Positions 3,584 to 5,047 of a stretch of 5,047 nt of DNA are shown here, piece by piece. Below the pieces are notes generated by a model. It had not been told where the DNA came from and searched no databases. It was given only the letters and a program-made list of their open reading frames with translations. Within the stretch, counting starts at the first letter, position 1, and each line of letters starts with the position of its first letter. The stretch is from assembly GCA_903834675.1 (NCBI GenBank), contig CAILKC010000728.1, positions 1 through 5,047 on the forward strand, in the 5' to 3' direction. The position numbers were made by a program, and so were the translations under genes. Source of the stretch: an uncultured Victivallales bacterium (GTDB lineage: Bacteria > Verrucomicrobiota > Lentisphaeria > Oligosphaerales > JAFGRS01).

Positions 3584-5047
3584 ATGAGTACCCAAGGATC
3601 TGCGGCAGGCTCGAGCGTGACGGCGTCCTCGGCGGCCGTGCGCCGGGCGTTGGTGGAAGCCTTGGAGCTGGATCTGGTCGGTCCAGGCAATGACCATGTC
3701 TTTGCCCGCGAGCTGCTGCCGGAGCCGCCCTCGCGCTGGTACCTGACCGGGTTCCTGGTGCCATCGGATGCGCCCGTAGCGCAGCGCACCGATCCCACCG
3801 CGGATGAGGGGCTCGATGCCGGGGCGGATGGGGGCGGGCTCGATGATGCGCAGGCGCCGGACAGTGCGCCGGCCCGGCGGAGCATCCTGCCTTCGTCTAT
3901 GGGGTTGAGTGTGCTGGTCGGGCCTGAGGTGCGCGAGATCAAGGCCCGCGTGTCCTGGGGCAACTACGAGTTCGAAGGCGCCGGCGAGGAAGTGGAGCCC
4001 ACCGAGGGCGTTGGCGTCGAGGCGGAACCGGTCGACCGTGGGCCGCAGGATGTGGCGGATGGGCACGGAACGTACACGGCGAAGGGCCCCGGCGACGGGC
4101 GGCGAGCGTCGCGCGGCTACCGGCGTATCCCGCGCAGCGAGGTGGTGCTGGTGCCGCTGCCCGAGAAGCGCGGCAAGCCGGTCGAGTTGGCCGTGCCGGA
4201 CAGTGGCGGTCTGCGGGTGGTGGTCACCATGCGGCCCATCGGCAGCACCGGCGCGGCCTGTGGCCGGATGCCGGCGGACACGCGGTCGGTGTCGGTGTTC
4301 GTCGTCAACCGCCGCAAGGCCAACCCCGAGCGGGCCTATCGCGGCTATGCGTTCCAGGTTGAGCTGCAACTCATGGCGCCCAAGGGTTTCATTGCGCGGC
4401 CGGACCTGCGCGGCGCCCTGGAAGGCGAGTTGGCCGAGGATTGGGATGAGCGGGTGGCGGACCTGCAGTACCGTGACGTATTCGAGTATGCGGTGGGGCA
4501 TAGCGTATCGGCCACGGCCTTGGTGAACGGTCGCGGTCTCTGCCAGGAAGTGCGGACGGTGTGGGTGCCGCAGGCCGAGGTCGAGAGCGTGGCGCCAGCG
4601 CGGACCGACGGTGTTGAGCTTGGCATGGAGGCGATTGGCGCCCTGGTCGATGGCGCCGCCGCGGTCATGGCCTTTGCGCCGCTGGTGCGCCAGTACCGCG
4701 ACTGGATTGGCGTGCAACGGGGCCGACTGGCAGGCATGGACGAACGGCGGCAGCAGACGGCCAAGGACCTGCTCGCCGATGCCGAGGTGGCGGCCGGTCG
4801 CATCGAGGCCGGGATTGCGCTGCTGGCCGATGCCGAGGTGCTGGAAGCGTTCCGCCTTGCCAACCGGGCCATGGCGATGGCGGCGCGGCGGCGCGTGGCC
4901 ATCCTACGCGGGGTGGACCCGGCAGCGCTGGAGGCGCCGACATGGTATCCGTTCCAGCTCGCCTTCATCCTGATGGCCTTGCCGGGGGTGGCCGATCCGA
5001 CCCATGCCGACCGGGAGACGGTGGACCTGCTGTTCTTCCCGACCGGC
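3584..5047 (+). CDS. drmA: DISARM helicase DrmA, N-terminal part (runs off window)
   Basis: Role: DrmA is the large SF2-type helicase of DISARM, a multi-gene anti-phage system that combines methylation with DrmA-DrmB-based recognition of incoming DNA. Seen: 488 codons open to the last base. Family-like blocks in order: VEALELDLVGP (24-34), RWYLTGFLVPS (51-61), LPSSMGLSVLVGP (102-114), VPDSGGL (204-210), TRSVSVFVVN (233-242), RPDLRG (272-277), EDWDERVADLQY (285-296), EYAVGHSVSA (301-310), WYPFQLAFIL (454-463) and, at the very end, ETVDLLFFPTG (478-488), the beginning of Walker A (normally FFPTGGGKTEAY). Both RecA-like helicase domains lie beyond the window; family members usually exceed 1,000 residues. 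Residues about 131-185 form a Gly/Glu/Asp-rich stretch that seems longer than I would expect. Start: ATG 3584 or in-frame ATG 3575; neither has a well-placed Shine-Dalgarno. The gap of 35 nt from the AlbA_2-type gene suggests co-transcription. drmB and drmC should follow. Confidence 0.9.
   Translation, partial: MSTQGSAAGSSVTASSAAVRRALVEALELDLVGPGNDHVFARELLPEPPSRWYLTGFLVPSDAPVAQRTDPTADEGLDAGADGGGLDDAQAPDSAPARRSILPSSMGLSVLVGPEVREIKARVSWGNYEFEGAGEEVEPTEGVGVEAEPVDRGPQDVADGHGTYTAKGPGDGRRASRGYRRIPRSEVVLVPLPEKRGKPVELAVPDSGGLRVVVTMRPIGSTGAACGRMPADTRSVSVFVVNRRKANPERAYRGYAFQVELQLMAPKGFIARPDLRGALEGELAEDWDERVADLQYRDVFEYAVGHSVSATALVNGRGLCQEVRTVWVPQAEVESVAPARTDGVELGMEAIGALVDGAAAVMAFAPLVRQYRDWIGVQRGRLAGMDERRQQTAKDLLADAEVAAGRIEAGIALLADAEVLEAFRLANRAMAMAARRRVAILRGVDPAALEAPTWYPFQLAFILMALPGVADPTHADRETVDLLFFPTG

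Noticed and set aside
3536..4717. Long open frame on the minus strand opposite drmA
   Set aside because: It is rich in His, Arg and Pro with no recognisable domain and is fully covered by the drmA frame, which has many family motifs.

Overview
The window is a piece of GC-rich bacterial chromosome, judged by eye at about two-thirds G+C with strong G/C preference at third codon positions. All recognisable genes lie on the + strand. Gene content and codon use suggest a GC-rich Gram-negative or environmental bacterium, but no gene here fixes the taxon. There are no tRNA, rRNA, transposase or integrase genes and no CRISPR array.

The layout looks like an anti-phage defence island. (1) 4-846: a TPR-repeat protein with a very basic C-terminal tail. 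(2) 847-1251: a gene-poor stretch with several small hairpins, a 26-codon stub of an AlbA_2/Schlafen-like gene (1034-1114), and two inverted repeats that look like the control region of the next operon. (3) 1252-2931: a two-gene type IV toxin-antitoxin operon, an AbiEi-type winged-helix antitoxin/repressor (DUF6088-like) followed 3 nt later by an AbiEii nucleotidyltransferase toxin. (4) 3015-3548: an AlbA_2-type gene that keeps the two ends of the family but lacks nearly all of the middle, with a VTGE x6 tandem repeat before an intact C-terminal winged helix. (5) 3584-5047, running off the window: the N-terminal 488 codons of drmA, the large helicase of the DISARM defence system, cut by the window edge inside its Walker A motif (FFPTG...).

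The main structural observation is that the abiE operon is bracketed by 75-bp direct repeats (1034-1108 and 3015-3089, 3 mismatches). Both are the 5' end of the AlbA_2 gene starting at its ATG. Recombination between them would remove 1,981 bp containing the whole toxin-antitoxin operon, leave an AlbA_2 reading frame with its own start, and place it directly between the TPR gene and drmA. The simplest reading is a toxin-antitoxin module nested in the upstream part of a DISARM locus, next to a degenerating or minimised AlbA_2 regulator-like gene. drmB, drmC and the methylase gene of DISARM would be expected outside the window.
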